Under the pieces are notes generated by a model. That model worked only from the letters and a program-made list of their open reading frames with translations, was not told where the DNA came from and did not search any database. Shown here piece by piece: positions 1 to 6,433 of a DNA stretch of 6,551 nucleotides (its first letter is position 1; each line of letters opens with the position of its first letter). The stretch comes from an uncultured Actinomycetes bacterium (lineage in GTDB: Bacteria > Actinomycetota > Actinomycetes > Nanopelagicales > Nanopelagicaceae): contig CAIYQS010000240.1 in the NCBI GenBank assembly GCA_903928395.1, forward strand, positions 1 through 6,551, in the 5' to 3' direction. Both the position numbers and the translations under genes were made by a program.

Positions 1-21
1 AATTAAAAATCTTGGTCGTGG

Positions 22-37
22 CTCGGTCCATACCGAG
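22..37. repeat. Inverted repeat upstream of the hydrolase gene, possible operator
   Basis: CTCGGT (22-27) and ACCGAG (32-37) are perfect 6-base arms around CCAT. The repeat lies about 50 bases before the hydrolase start. A weak -10-like TATTAA (45-50) or TAATCT (48-53) follows, so the repeat would sit around the -35 region, a common place for a repressor or activator site. It is followed by A residues on the plus strand and has no T-run on the minus strand, so it does not look like an intrinsic terminator. The operator role is inference. Confidence 0.35.
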
Positions 38-71
38 AAAAACCTATTAATCTTTGGGCAGTCAATCTGGC

Positions 72-77
72 AGGAGG
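72..77 (+). promoter_or_regulatory. Ribosome binding site of the hydrolase gene
   Basis: AGGAGG is a full Shine-Dalgarno match, nine bases before the ATG at 87. It decides the start: the longer reading from the TTG at 54 has no such site. Confidence 0.85.
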
Positions 78-86
78 CTATCCACG

Positions 87-1025
87 ATGGCAGTCACAAA
101 AGAATTTGCAGAGTACCTCGCCACCCGCGAGAAAATGCAGATCCCAGCACCCTGGGACATGACCAGGGAAGAGCATCGAATTCTCACGCTGCCAAATCCA
201 GAATTTATTGGGGTCCCCGAAGAAGTCTTTAGCGTCGAGCATAAAATTATTGCCGGACCTAACAGTTACCTGCCGATCAGAATTTATCGTCCGAGTTCAG
301 AACCAAACCTTCCGGTCATGCTTTATATCCACGGTGGTGGCTGGGTAATTGGAAATATGGATGGTTTTGAACCGACTGTGCGCTCGCTCGTCAACAAGGC
401 AAATATCGTGATTGTTCAAGTCCAATATCAAAAAGCGCCAGAGCATCCATTCCCAACTCCGTTCAATGATTGCTATGCCGCACTCGAGTGGATAGTCAAT
501 AACCAGGAGTCGCTAAAGATTGACGCATCCAAAATTGGTGTGGGTGGAGATAGTGCTGGAGGAAATTTAGCTGCAGCAGTTGCAATCAAAGCTCGTGATA
601 CCAAACTCGTCGACTTGGCTTTCCAAATGCTGGTTTACCCATGCACGGGGTATGACGGAACTTTGCCAAGTGCCATCAACAATGCTGAGGGTTACGGACT
701 AACTTCAAAAGTGATGCGATGGTTTGAGTCTCAGTACGCCGGCACCAAAGAGGACTTTAATAACCCGTATGCGTTTCCAGCTGTCTGCAAAGATTTTTCG
801 GGCCTTGCGCCTGCCGTGGTTGTCACCGCCGAATATGATCCGTTAGCCGATGACGGAAGGGTTTACGCCGGTTTGCTTGAAGGCGGAGGGGTTAAGGTGA
901 TTTTCAAGGAGTATGAAGGAGCGATCCACGGCTTCAATGCCTTGGCTGGCGTGGCTCCAAAGGTCGCCAAGGATGTTCAAGAATTTCTGGCACACTCAAT
1001 TAATTCGTTTATGGGGCGAAGCTAA
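87..1025 (+). CDS. Alpha/beta-hydrolase, HSL-type esterase/lipase
   Basis: A 312-residue serine hydrolase of the hormone-sensitive lipase family (bacterial esterase family IV), which typically cleaves short-chain carboxylic esters in the cytoplasm; no signal peptide or membrane segment is visible. The oxyanion-hole motif HGGGW is at residues 82-86, and the nucleophile elbow GDSAGG at 154-159 gives Ser156. Asp251, in a YDPLADD context, and His281, in IHGFN, complete the usual triad with family-typical spacing. Length is normal for the family (about 300-320). The start at 87 is chosen for the AGGAGG site nine bases upstream; an in-frame TTG at 54 lacks one. The gene ends just before the thiamine riboswitch promoter and is probably transcribed alone. 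The true substrate cannot be read from the sequence. The family call is secure; no specific gene name is justified. Confidence 0.93.
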   Translation: MAVTKEFAEYLATREKMQIPAPWDMTREEHRILTLPNPEFIGVPEEVFSVEHKIIAGPNSYLPIRIYRPSSEPNLPVMLYIHGGGWVIGNMDGFEPTVRSLVNKANIVIVQVQYQKAPEHPFPTPFNDCYAALEWIVNNQESLKIDASKIGVGGDSAGGNLAAAVAIKARDTKLVDLAFQMLVYPCTGYDGTLPSAINNAEGYGLTSKVMRWFESQYAGTKEDFNNPYAFPAVCKDFSGLAPAVVVTAEYDPLADDGRVYAGLLEGGGVKVIFKEYEGAIHGFNALAGVAPKVAKDVQEFLAHSINSFMGRS

Positions 1026-1046
1026 AAGTCACCTCTGGGGTTTCCA

Positions 1047-1055
1047 TAGTATATT
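1047..1055 (+). promoter_or_regulatory. Likely -10 region of the thiB-thiP promoter
   Basis: Overlapping -10-like hexamers TAGTAT (1047-1052) and TATATT (1050-1055, five of six to consensus) lie between the hydrolase stop and the riboswitch. With TATATT, transcription would start near A1062, right at the 5' edge of the aptamer, as expected for a riboswitch leader. No good -35 box is seen; the best candidates (around 1026-1032) match poorly. Confidence 0.5.
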
Positions 1056-1062
1056 TTGCAGA

Positions 1063-1150
1063 CCACGGGAGTTCGGTTTAACCGGACTGAGAGGAAGACA
1101 TCCGAGTCTTCGACCGTCTTAACCTGATATGGGTAATGCCAACGCAGGGA
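1063..1150 (+). ncRNA. TPP riboswitch (THI element)
   Basis: The conserved blocks of the TPP aptamer appear in order. They are ACGGGAG (1065-1071), CTGAGA (1087-1092), AACCTGAT (1121-1128), GGGTAATGCC (1131-1140) and AACGCAGGGA (1141-1150). A P3 stem forms from 1072-1077 with 1081-1086, ACGG (1065-1068) can pair with CCGT (1114-1117), and an extra perfect 6-bp hairpin (GAAGAC 1094-1099 with GTCTTC 1106-1111) sits between the two conserved halves. CCTG (1123-1126) pairs with CAGG (1145-1148). It directly precedes thiB, so it should lower thiamine import when TPP is plentiful. The family is identified from conserved sequence and stems; ligand and direction of control follow from the family. Confidence 0.95.
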
Positions 1151-1157
1151 GGATGAT

Positions 1158-1189
1158 TGTGCCCCGTGCTATTTCGCAAGAAAGGCACA
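1158..1189 (+). promoter_or_regulatory. Putative hairpin hiding the thiB ribosome binding site
   Basis: TGTGCC (1158-1163) is complementary to GGCACA (1184-1189), a 6-bp stem with a 20-base loop. Its 3' arm takes up the GG of the AGAAAGG ribosome binding site (1179-1185), which lies six bases before the ATG at 1192. This suits an expression platform acting on translation, and no T-run that would make a terminator follows. A rival reading is that GGGAGG (1147-1152), at the 3' edge of the aptamer, serves a GTG start at 1159. Inferred from base pairing only. Confidence 0.45.
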
Positions 1190-1191
1190 CA

Positions 1192-2175
1192 ATGAAAAAG
1201 AGTAGGAATAGCGCCATCTTTATTGGCGCAATAACAATAATAATCGCAGCGCTGGTAGTTGTATTGGTAACTGGCAGTAGCAAAATAAAAGATGTAACGC
1301 TAGTTACTCACGACTCATTTGTAATGACAAAAGATCAGGTCGCAAGTTTTGATAAGGAAACTGGCTACAACCTCAAACTTCTTAAAGCAGGCGATGCGGG
1401 TTCGCTTACAAACCGATTGATTCTTACTAAAGGTGCACCAATTGCAGACGCTGTCTTTGGAATCGATAACACCTTTGCATCATTGGCAACTAAGAACGGA
1501 CTCATCGATGGAAATCTCACCGCTACGGATTTTGGAGTTGTCAGTTTCAACTTTGACAAACTTTGGTTTGCGGCGCACAAGATTGCACCTCCCAGGAGCA
1601 TTCTTGATTTAGTAAATCCAAAATATAAGGGCCTTACTGTTCTTGAAAATCCAAAACTTTCATCCACCGGGCTTTCATTTTTAGCGGCAACGGTCGCTGA
1701 ATTTGGTGCTAATTCTTGGCAGAAATATTGGGAGGATCTGAAGAGTAATCAGGTCAAGATAGACAATGGTTGGGAGGCGGCATATAACACTGATTTTTCC
1801 GGTTCGGCAGGAAAGGGAAAGTATCCAATTGTCCTTAGCTACTCAACTTCACCTGCGGATGAAGTTCGATCCAACGGACAATCTCAAACGGCTTCTATCT
1901 TGGATGGATCTTTCAAACAGACTGAGTATGTCGGTGTATTGAAGGGGGCAAAAAATCCTGCGGGCGCCAAAGCTGTAGTGAAATTTTTACTTTCGCCGGA
2001 ATTTCAGAAAACCTTCCCGGATTTAATGTATATGTACCCGATCTTACAAGGTGCACCTATCCCTGATTCCTGGAGCAAATTCGCAGATATACCTACAAAA
2101 ACTTATGGCGATACCTTGGATTTCACCAATGATCGCAAGGCGTGGCTAGATGCCTGGTCAGCAATCTTTGCTTAA
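1192..2175 (+). CDS. thiB: Thiamine ABC transporter substrate-binding protein
   Basis: A 327-residue extracytoplasmic solute-binding protein that should capture thiamine (or TPP) and hand it to the ThiP permease. A basic start (MKKSR) and a long hydrophobic stretch at about residues 8-28 make a Sec signal or membrane anchor. The mature part opens with VTHDSF (38-43), close to the family's TYDSF block, followed by an IADAVFGIDN region, GWEAAY (193-198) and SYSTSP (216-221), all typical of ThiB and its ferric-binding relatives. The protein has no cysteine, so it is not a lipoprotein as most Gram-positive binding proteins are. The upstream TPP riboswitch favours thiamine over iron as ligand. The ATG at 1192 is chosen for its AGAAAGG site and the classic signal-peptide start. 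A GTG at 1159 behind GGGAGG is a real alternative; the ATG at 1129 lies inside the riboswitch and is rejected. Overlaps thiP by 26 bases. Confidence 0.9.
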   Translation: MKKSRNSAIFIGAITIIIAALVVVLVTGSSKIKDVTLVTHDSFVMTKDQVASFDKETGYNLKLLKAGDAGSLTNRLILTKGAPIADAVFGIDNTFASLATKNGLIDGNLTATDFGVVSFNFDKLWFAAHKIAPPRSILDLVNPKYKGLTVLENPKLSSTGLSFLAATVAEFGANSWQKYWEDLKSNQVKIDNGWEAAYNTDFSGSAGKGKYPIVLSYSTSPADEVRSNGQSQTASILDGSFKQTEYVGVLKGAKNPAGAKAVVKFLLSPEFQKTFPDLMYMYPILQGAPIPDSWSKFADIPTKTYGDTLDFTNDRKAWLDAWSAIFA

Positions 2176-3709
2176 GCAAAGAACTCATCTCTTCACATGG
2201 GCAGCGCTCCTCATACTTTTCGGAGCGCTGTTCTATCAACCAATATTTCGCACAATCGGGCTTGGCTTTCATCATGGCTTCATAAAAGATTTATTTTCAT
2301 CCGATAATTTCCAAGTCACCTGGTTTACGATTTGGCAAGCACTCCTGTCGACTGGTCTGGTACTAGTTATTGCTACTCCCATCGCTTATTCTCTTTATAA
2401 AATAAGGTTTAGAGGGCAAAGCCTCATCACCGTCCTGATTACTCTCCCGTTCCTCCTTCCAACAATTGTCGTTGGGATTGGCTTCACTTCGCTGCTTCAA
2501 CATTCCTCCGCGATAACGCTGATAATTGCCGCAAATGTTTTTATGAACTTTGGCCTAGCAGCCCGGATTATTGGTGTGACTTGGCAGTCCATCGGGAATG
2601 AGGAAACCGATGCCGCGGCTCTTGATGGCGCTGGAAGGCTCAAAACCTTTTTCCACGTTACTGCGATTCAGTTACGTGGCGCTTACGCCGCTGCGGGTTT
2701 CTTAGTTTTTCTCTACTGCGCAGCTAATTTCGGAATCATTTTGGTTCTGGGAAACGAAAACACTAAGTCACTGGAAACGTCGATCTACATCAATGCCGTT
2801 GAAAACCTGGATCTAACCAAAGTTGCCACCCTTGTTCTGATTCAATCTCTACTCACTCTTTCGCTCTTTCTTGCGGTCTCGAAATTTTCTCGGTCATCAT
2901 TCGCCCCAATTGGTTACTGGGGTAGAAATAAGGCGAAGAATTATGAAGTGCGAGATCTACCGGCAATACTCTTCACGCTGCTCGTAACTGTTGGATTTGT
3001 TATAGCCCCGCTCTTCTCCATTGTCTGGCGGGCGTTACATTTCGATGGTCACGCCACCTGGAGTAACTTTTCGCGCTTAAGGTCATCTGGCGCCAGGGAT
3101 GTACTTAGCATCTCGATAAATCACGCTCTCATGAATAGCGTACGAAATGCCGCTATAAGTCTGGTTATCTCACTTGGCATCGGTCTTTTGATCGCTTTTC
3201 TCTTACTCAACACGCGATTTCAACATCTTGGATTGATTTTCCAATTGCCCTTAGGTATCTCTCCTGTCGTTCTTGGACTCGGCTTCTTGATCACGTTCAC
3301 TGATGGGATTTTTCCGCTTCGCTCGAGTTGGCTGGTTACTCCAATCGCGCAATCATTGGTGTTGATTCCCCTTGTGCTGCAGATAGTGCTACCCGCCTTA
3401 CGTGGAATAGATAGTGAGTTAAAAGACAGTGCAGAAATGGATGGGAGTGATGCTTCAACCTACTGGTGGATGATTCAAGTCCCGCTTGTTAAGAAAGCGA
3501 TTCTCCTTGCCACGATTTATATCGTTGTAGTTTCAATGGGGGAGTTTGGTGCTGCAAACTTCTTGTCTTATGGAGATCAGGCCACGCTGCCAACCGTTCT
3601 TTATCAGTTGATCTCTCACCCCGGGGCTATTAATTATGGAATGGCGCTAGCCGCCAGCACGATACTTATAGTCTTCGCAGGAGGAGTTCTATCTCTTTCA
3701 CTTTTGTGA
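2150..3709 (+). CDS. thiP: Thiamine ABC transporter permease, two fused domains
   Basis: A 519-residue inner-membrane permease that would form the channel for thiamine brought by ThiB. About 12 hydrophobic segments are visible in two halves, with the divide near residues 245-270. Each half carries an ATPase-docking (EAA) loop: one from about residue 151 (EETDAAALDGAG) and one from about 426 (DSAEMDGSDAS, then a QVPLV end). This duplicated layout is that of ThiP/FbpB permeases; the riboswitch upstream supports thiamine. The start at 2150 lies inside thiB and has AAGG nine bases before it (2137-2140), so translation is probably coupled to thiB. The protein stops right after its last hydrophobic segment, without the usual charged tail, and its last 12 bases overlap the 3' end of the oppositely oriented oxidoreductase gene. 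No thiQ ATPase gene follows. Confidence 0.9.
   Translation: MPGQQSLLKQRTHLFTWAALLILFGALFYQPIFRTIGLGFHHGFIKDLFSSDNFQVTWFTIWQALLSTGLVLVIATPIAYSLYKIRFRGQSLITVLITLPFLLPTIVVGIGFTSLLQHSSAITLIIAANVFMNFGLAARIIGVTWQSIGNEETDAAALDGAGRLKTFFHVTAIQLRGAYAAAGFLVFLYCAANFGIILVLGNENTKSLETSIYINAVENLDLTKVATLVLIQSLLTLSLFLAVSKFSRSSFAPIGYWGRNKAKNYEVRDLPAILFTLLVTVGFVIAPLFSIVWRALHFDGHATWSNFSRLRSSGARDVLSISINHALMNSVRNAAISLVISLGIGLLIAFLLLNTRFQHLGLIFQLPLGISPVVLGLGFLITFTDGIFPLRSSWLVTPIAQSLVLIPLVLQIVLPALRGIDSELKDSAEMDGSDASTYWWMIQVPLVKKAILLATIYIVVVSMGEFGAANFLSYGDQATLPTVLYQLISHPGAINYGMALAASTILIVFAGGVLSLSLL
2166..2181. repeat. Perfect 16-base palindrome over the thiB stop codon
   Basis: CTTTGCTTAAGCAAAG reads the same on both strands. 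The thiB stop TAA (2173-2175) lies at its middle, and it begins 14 bases after the thiP start codon. In RNA it could fold as a 6-bp stem with a TTAA loop. It could affect ribosome passage at the thiB/thiP overlap, or it may be chance within coding sequence. Confidence 0.4.
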
Positions 3710-5218
3710 AGCCAGTATTGCCATCGCTGCATTATGACCTGGAATTCCGCTTACCCCTCCGCCGCGGATGGCACCAGCCCCACAGATAAATATTTTGGGA
3801 TTGGCGGTTTCCACTCCCCACGATTCGGGAGTTCCATCTTCGCGAAAAGGAAAAGAGAGATCTTTGTGGAAAATATTTCCACGGGGGAGAGATATGGAGT
3901 CCTCAAGATCTAACGGAGATTTGGTCTCAACGCAAAGAGTTCCATCGGAGTTACGAGCGAGGCACTCCTCGATTGGATCAACAAGGTACGCATTCAATTG
4001 CTTAAATAATCTAGCTGTTATTTCCTGCTTCACCCCTTCGTTGTCTTTATCGAAAAGGGCGGCCGGCGTGTGGATGGCAAAGAGAGTCAGTGTTTGATAA
4101 CCAGCAGCAACAAGTTCGTTTGAAAGGATCGAGGTGTCCGTCAAGGTGTGGCAATACATTTCTGCGGGTATCACGTCTGGAATACATCCAGCAGCACTCT
4201 GCTTGTAGGCCTTCTGTAGATCGCTATACCGTTCGTCAATATGAAAAGTCCCTGCAAAGGCAATCTTTGGATCAATCCCACTCTTTAATCTAGGAAGTTT
4301 CTGCAAAAGCATATTTATCTTTACTTGGCTTCCTTCCAGTGAAGCGGGAGGAGGCTCACCCGTAAGTTTTGCCAAGACTTGTGGTGCGCAATTCGCTAAC
4401 ACAAAATCCGCGCCGTAGGTCGCTCCCGATGCGCAGGTAACCTCAAGTTCGTTTGAGATAGAAATGACCTCGCTGGAAGTCTCGAAGCTAACGCCGAGCG
4501 AGGTCGCCTTAGAAACCAATTCGCTTACCAAGCGCCCCATTCCACCCTTAGGCACTCGCCATTCGCCAGTTTGATTTCCTACTAGGTGATACAAAAAGCA
4601 GCGATTGGCGGCTAAATCATGGGCATCAGCAAAGGTTCCGATCAAACCATCGGTAAGGATCACACCTCTTACTAAGTCGTTGGAAAACTGCTCCTCGATA
4701 GAAACTCCGATTGGTCTTTCAATTAGCGATTCCCATACCTCATGATTGACAGCATTTTTTAGTTCGCTTCGAGTGGGAAGTTTCTCAAGCATTGTTGGGG
4801 CAACAACTTCCGCGAAATGTAATACGTCACTGTAAAAAGTCTTCCAGGCTCCGAACTCAGCCGATGATCCAGTGATTGCTTCGAAGCTTTGCTCGGTCTC
4901 TAAGTTCCAGTCGGATGACACTAAGAGTCCCTCATCTTTATCTGGCGTATAGGAGGCGACGCTTCTCGCAAACGTCTCGAAGGACAGACCCAAGTAGTCG
5001 ATGATCTTTTGTGGCAAGAGGGAGACAAGATATGAATAACGAGAAAGTTGCGCGTCGTACTCCGGAAACACCCGTTGCGAAACGGTAGCCCCACCAAGCG
5101 AATCTTCGCGCTCGAGGATATGGACGCTCAACCCTGCTTTTGCCAAATAACAAGCTGCAACAAGGCCATTATGCCCACCACCGACAACGACGACGTCATA
5201 CTTATTTCCCACCCTCAA
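3698..5218 (-). CDS. FAD-dependent oxidoreductase, PYROXD2/phytoene-desaturase-like
   Basis: A flavoprotein of about 506 residues in the NAD(P)/FAD-dependent amine oxidase/CrtI superfamily. Counting from the TTG at 5218, the dinucleotide fold has GGGHNG at residues 13-18 and the acidic Glu36 expected to hold the FAD ribose. A GGATVSQ segment follows, VPKGGMG lies near residues 222-228, and the C-terminal FAD motif GAGAIRGGGVSG with PGHN spans about 480-496. This combination is nearest to PYROXD2-type proteins (COG1233) of unknown substrate; no carotenoid genes lie nearby, so crtI is not assigned. The start is unsettled. The frame extends to a GTG at 5245 with no clear ribosome site, TTG 5218 has GAGAG six bases upstream, and GTG 5212 is also possible; family members usually start close to the glycine motif. 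It is divergent from the lipoprotein gene, and its 3' end overlaps thiP. Confidence 0.88.
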   Translation of the reverse strand: MRVGNKYDVVVVGGGHNGLVAACYLAKAGLSVHILEREDSLGGATVSQRVFPEYDAQLSRYSYLVSLLPQKIIDYLGLSFETFARSVASYTPDKDEGLLVSSDWNLETEQSFEAITGSSAEFGAWKTFYSDVLHFAEVVAPTMLEKLPTRSELKNAVNHEVWESLIERPIGVSIEEQFSNDLVRGVILTDGLIGTFADAHDLAANRCFLYHLVGNQTGEWRVPKGGMGRLVSELVSKATSLGVSFETSSEVISISNELEVTCASGATYGADFVLANCAPQVLAKLTGEPPPASLEGSQVKINMLLQKLPRLKSGIDPKIAFAGTFHIDERYSDLQKAYKQSAAGCIPDVIPAEMYCHTLTDTSILSNELVAAGYQTLTLFAIHTPAALFDKDNEGVKQEITARLFKQLNAYLVDPIEECLARNSDGTLCVETKSPLDLEDSISLPRGNIFHKDLSFPFREDGTPESWGVETANPKIFICGAGAIRGGGVSGIPGHNAAMAILASQK

Positions 5219-5246
5219 AGTATGGCTCTCAAAGCAGGCGTACACC

Positions 5247-5252
5247 TAGTAT
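5247..5252 (+). promoter_or_regulatory. -10 box of a leaderless promoter for the lipoprotein gene
   Basis: TAGTAT fits the TANNNT pattern and ends six bases before the ATG at 5259, which puts the transcription start on the A of the start codon. No Shine-Dalgarno sequence precedes that ATG, consistent with a leaderless mRNA, common in Actinobacteria. No convincing -35 is seen. On the other strand the same bases give GATACT (5253 to 5248), which could be a -10 for the divergent oxidoreductase with a start near 5241. Confidence 0.5.
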
Positions 5253-5258
5253 CGGCTT

Positions 5259-6020
5259 ATGATTCTTAGCAAGGCGAGGAAACTCTTACTCCTGCTAACT
5301 CTCGGTGGCATGACATTTATGCTTACTGGCTGCGTTCGGCTTGGCATAGATCTTCAAGTCAACCAAAACAAAACCATGAGCGGCACCATGATTTTTGCCT
5401 TGAGTGATTCCATCGCTGCCCTTGGGGGAGATAGCTCCGCATTGAGTCAGAATGATTTAATCGATCCCAAGACCAAGGGTGTAACCGCCCGCGCATATAA
5501 AAAAGATGGCTACACCGGCGAAGAATATGTTTTAAAGGATGTGCAAATATCGGCATTCAATCCCGGTGGTAAGAACGACTCCTTCACCATCACCGAAACC
5601 TCCAAGAAAATAACCGTGAATGGCTACATGGACTTTTCAGATACAAGTGGAGGGGGTGCAATAGGAAGCCAACGCGCGTCCACGATGATGTCATCCGCTG
5701 ACATTCATATCTCCATTAAATTCCCTTACGACGTGACTTCTAGCACGGGAGTAATTTCATCTGATAAGAAAACTGTTACCTGGCGTCCAAAGATTGGCGA
5801 AAAGACGCAACTTCAAGCCGTTGTAGAAATTCCGTCAACGAGTTACGTGACATATTTGGTTTCTGCACTGGTTTTGGTCTTGATCCTAGTTGGATTAATT
5901 CTTGCCAGAAGGCGAAGGATTCGAGCTCAAATTGCGCTCCAGAATGAAATGAACGAATATGAATTGAAACCTGATCCTGATTCACCAGCGGAAACTGGCT
6001 CAGTAACGGAAACCGAGTAA
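5259..6020 (+). CDS. LppM-family lipoprotein with C-terminal membrane anchor
   Basis: A 253-residue cell-envelope protein. A basic and then hydrophobic N-terminus ends in the lipobox LTGC (residues 22-25), so Cys25 should be lipidated after signal peptidase II cleavage. The extracytoplasmic domain (about 26-195) has the pattern of the actinobacterial LppM domain: a start of the type RLGIDLQVNQNKTMSGTM, and a beta-rich end with WRPKIGE. A single membrane span (about 198-217) is followed by ARRRR and a short acidic cytoplasmic tail of about 30 residues. The protein would therefore be held at both ends. In mycobacteria LppM has been linked to envelope and host interaction; the role here is unknown. 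The ATG at 5259 is chosen because a -10 box sits exactly one leaderless step upstream. The gene is convergent with the YCII gene, three bases apart, with no terminator hairpin seen between them. Confidence 0.82.
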   Translation: MILSKARKLLLLLTLGGMTFMLTGCVRLGIDLQVNQNKTMSGTMIFALSDSIAALGGDSSALSQNDLIDPKTKGVTARAYKKDGYTGEEYVLKDVQISAFNPGGKNDSFTITETSKKITVNGYMDFSDTSGGGAIGSQRASTMMSSADIHISIKFPYDVTSSTGVISSDKKTVTWRPKIGEKTQLQAVVEIPSTSYVTYLVSALVLVLILVGLILARRRRIRAQIALQNEMNEYELKPDPDSPAETGSVTETE

Positions 6021-6023
6021 ATA

Positions 6024-6398
6024 CTAGTTTCCGGAATTTCGCTTCGCCGCTATTGCCGATACTTGCTCGGGATCATCCATGATCTGACGCACTTCCTGTG
6101 GACAGCGACAGGAAGTTGCAAATTTTGCCGCCCAGAGGTCCGCCTCTTCCTTGGTAGCGACACTGATGATTGAAAAACCGCCTAGATGCACATTGCTCGA
6201 AGCCAAGGGTCCTTGGTGAGTTGATCCATCGGAGGTCACAACGTGAGGCTCAAAGCCTTCAAATCCGCCTCCAAATACCCAGACTCCCGCATCAATTGCA
6301 TCATTCATAACTTGATGAGCAGCCCGTGCAACTTCTGGTAACTCTGATTCAGAAAACTTCATATCTCCATCATTGAAGGAGATGAGAAAATGTGGCAT
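6024..6398 (-). CDS. YCII/DGPF-domain protein
   Basis: A 124-residue cytoplasmic protein made of one ferredoxin-like YCII-related (DGPF) domain. It starts with MPHFLISFND and has a variant of the DGPF block reading GPLASSNVHLGGF. A helix with EEADLWAAKFA follows, and the domain ends in a VRQIM strand like the family's EVRPV. Such proteins are often found alone or beside ECF sigma factors and have no settled function; none of those partners is in the window. The ATG at 6398 is chosen over the upstream in-frame ATG at 6452 because a perfect TATAAT lies six bases before it and the domain begins there; the extra 18 residues would overlap the promoter. The final TAG is three bases from the stop of the lipoprotein gene. 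Confidence 0.8.
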   Translation of the reverse strand: MPHFLISFNDGDMKFSESELPEVARAAHQVMNDAIDAGVWVFGGGFEGFEPHVVTSDGSTHQGPLASSNVHLGGFSIISVATKEEADLWAAKFATSCRCPQEVRQIMDDPEQVSAIAAKRNSGN

Positions 6399-6404
6399 AG
6401 GCAG

Positions 6405-6433
6405 ATTATATGAGTGCCAAAGTGCGTTGTGAG
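6405..6433 (-). promoter_or_regulatory. Leaderless promoter of the YCII-domain gene
   Basis: On the minus strand, CTCACA (6433-6428, four of six to the -35 consensus) and a perfect TATAAT (6410-6405) are separated by 17 bases. The -10 ends six bases before the ATG at 6398, so the transcript would begin at the start codon. There is no ribosome binding site, in agreement with a leaderless mRNA. Confidence 0.7.

Noticed and set aside
22..48. Hairpin at 22-37 as an intrinsic terminator
   Set aside because: It is followed by A residues on the plus strand and lacks a T-run on either strand in the needed position.
54..86. N-terminal extension of the hydrolase from a TTG at 54
   Set aside because: There is no ribosome binding site before it, the AGGAGG at 72-77 points to the ATG at 87, and the extra residues do not look like the family.
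913..1122. A 69-residue open frame overlapping the hydrolase end and the riboswitch
   Set aside because: It lies mostly in another frame of the hydrolase and runs into the aptamer; its composition is not protein-like.
1129..1191. thiB start at the ATG at 1129
   Set aside because: This ATG is part of the conserved riboswitch block (the end of AACCTGATATG), so translation there is unlikely.
1365..1667. Minus-strand open frame inside thiB
   Set aside because: It is an antisense shadow of a well-supported gene, with no motif or start signal.
3768..4293. Plus-strand open frames within the oxidoreductase gene
   Set aside because: They are antisense to a gene with clear FAD motifs and carry no recognisable domain.
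3698..5218. Assignment of the flavoenzyme as crtI (carotenoid phytoene desaturase)
   Set aside because: The similarity is only at superfamily level in the FAD motifs, and no carotenoid genes are nearby.
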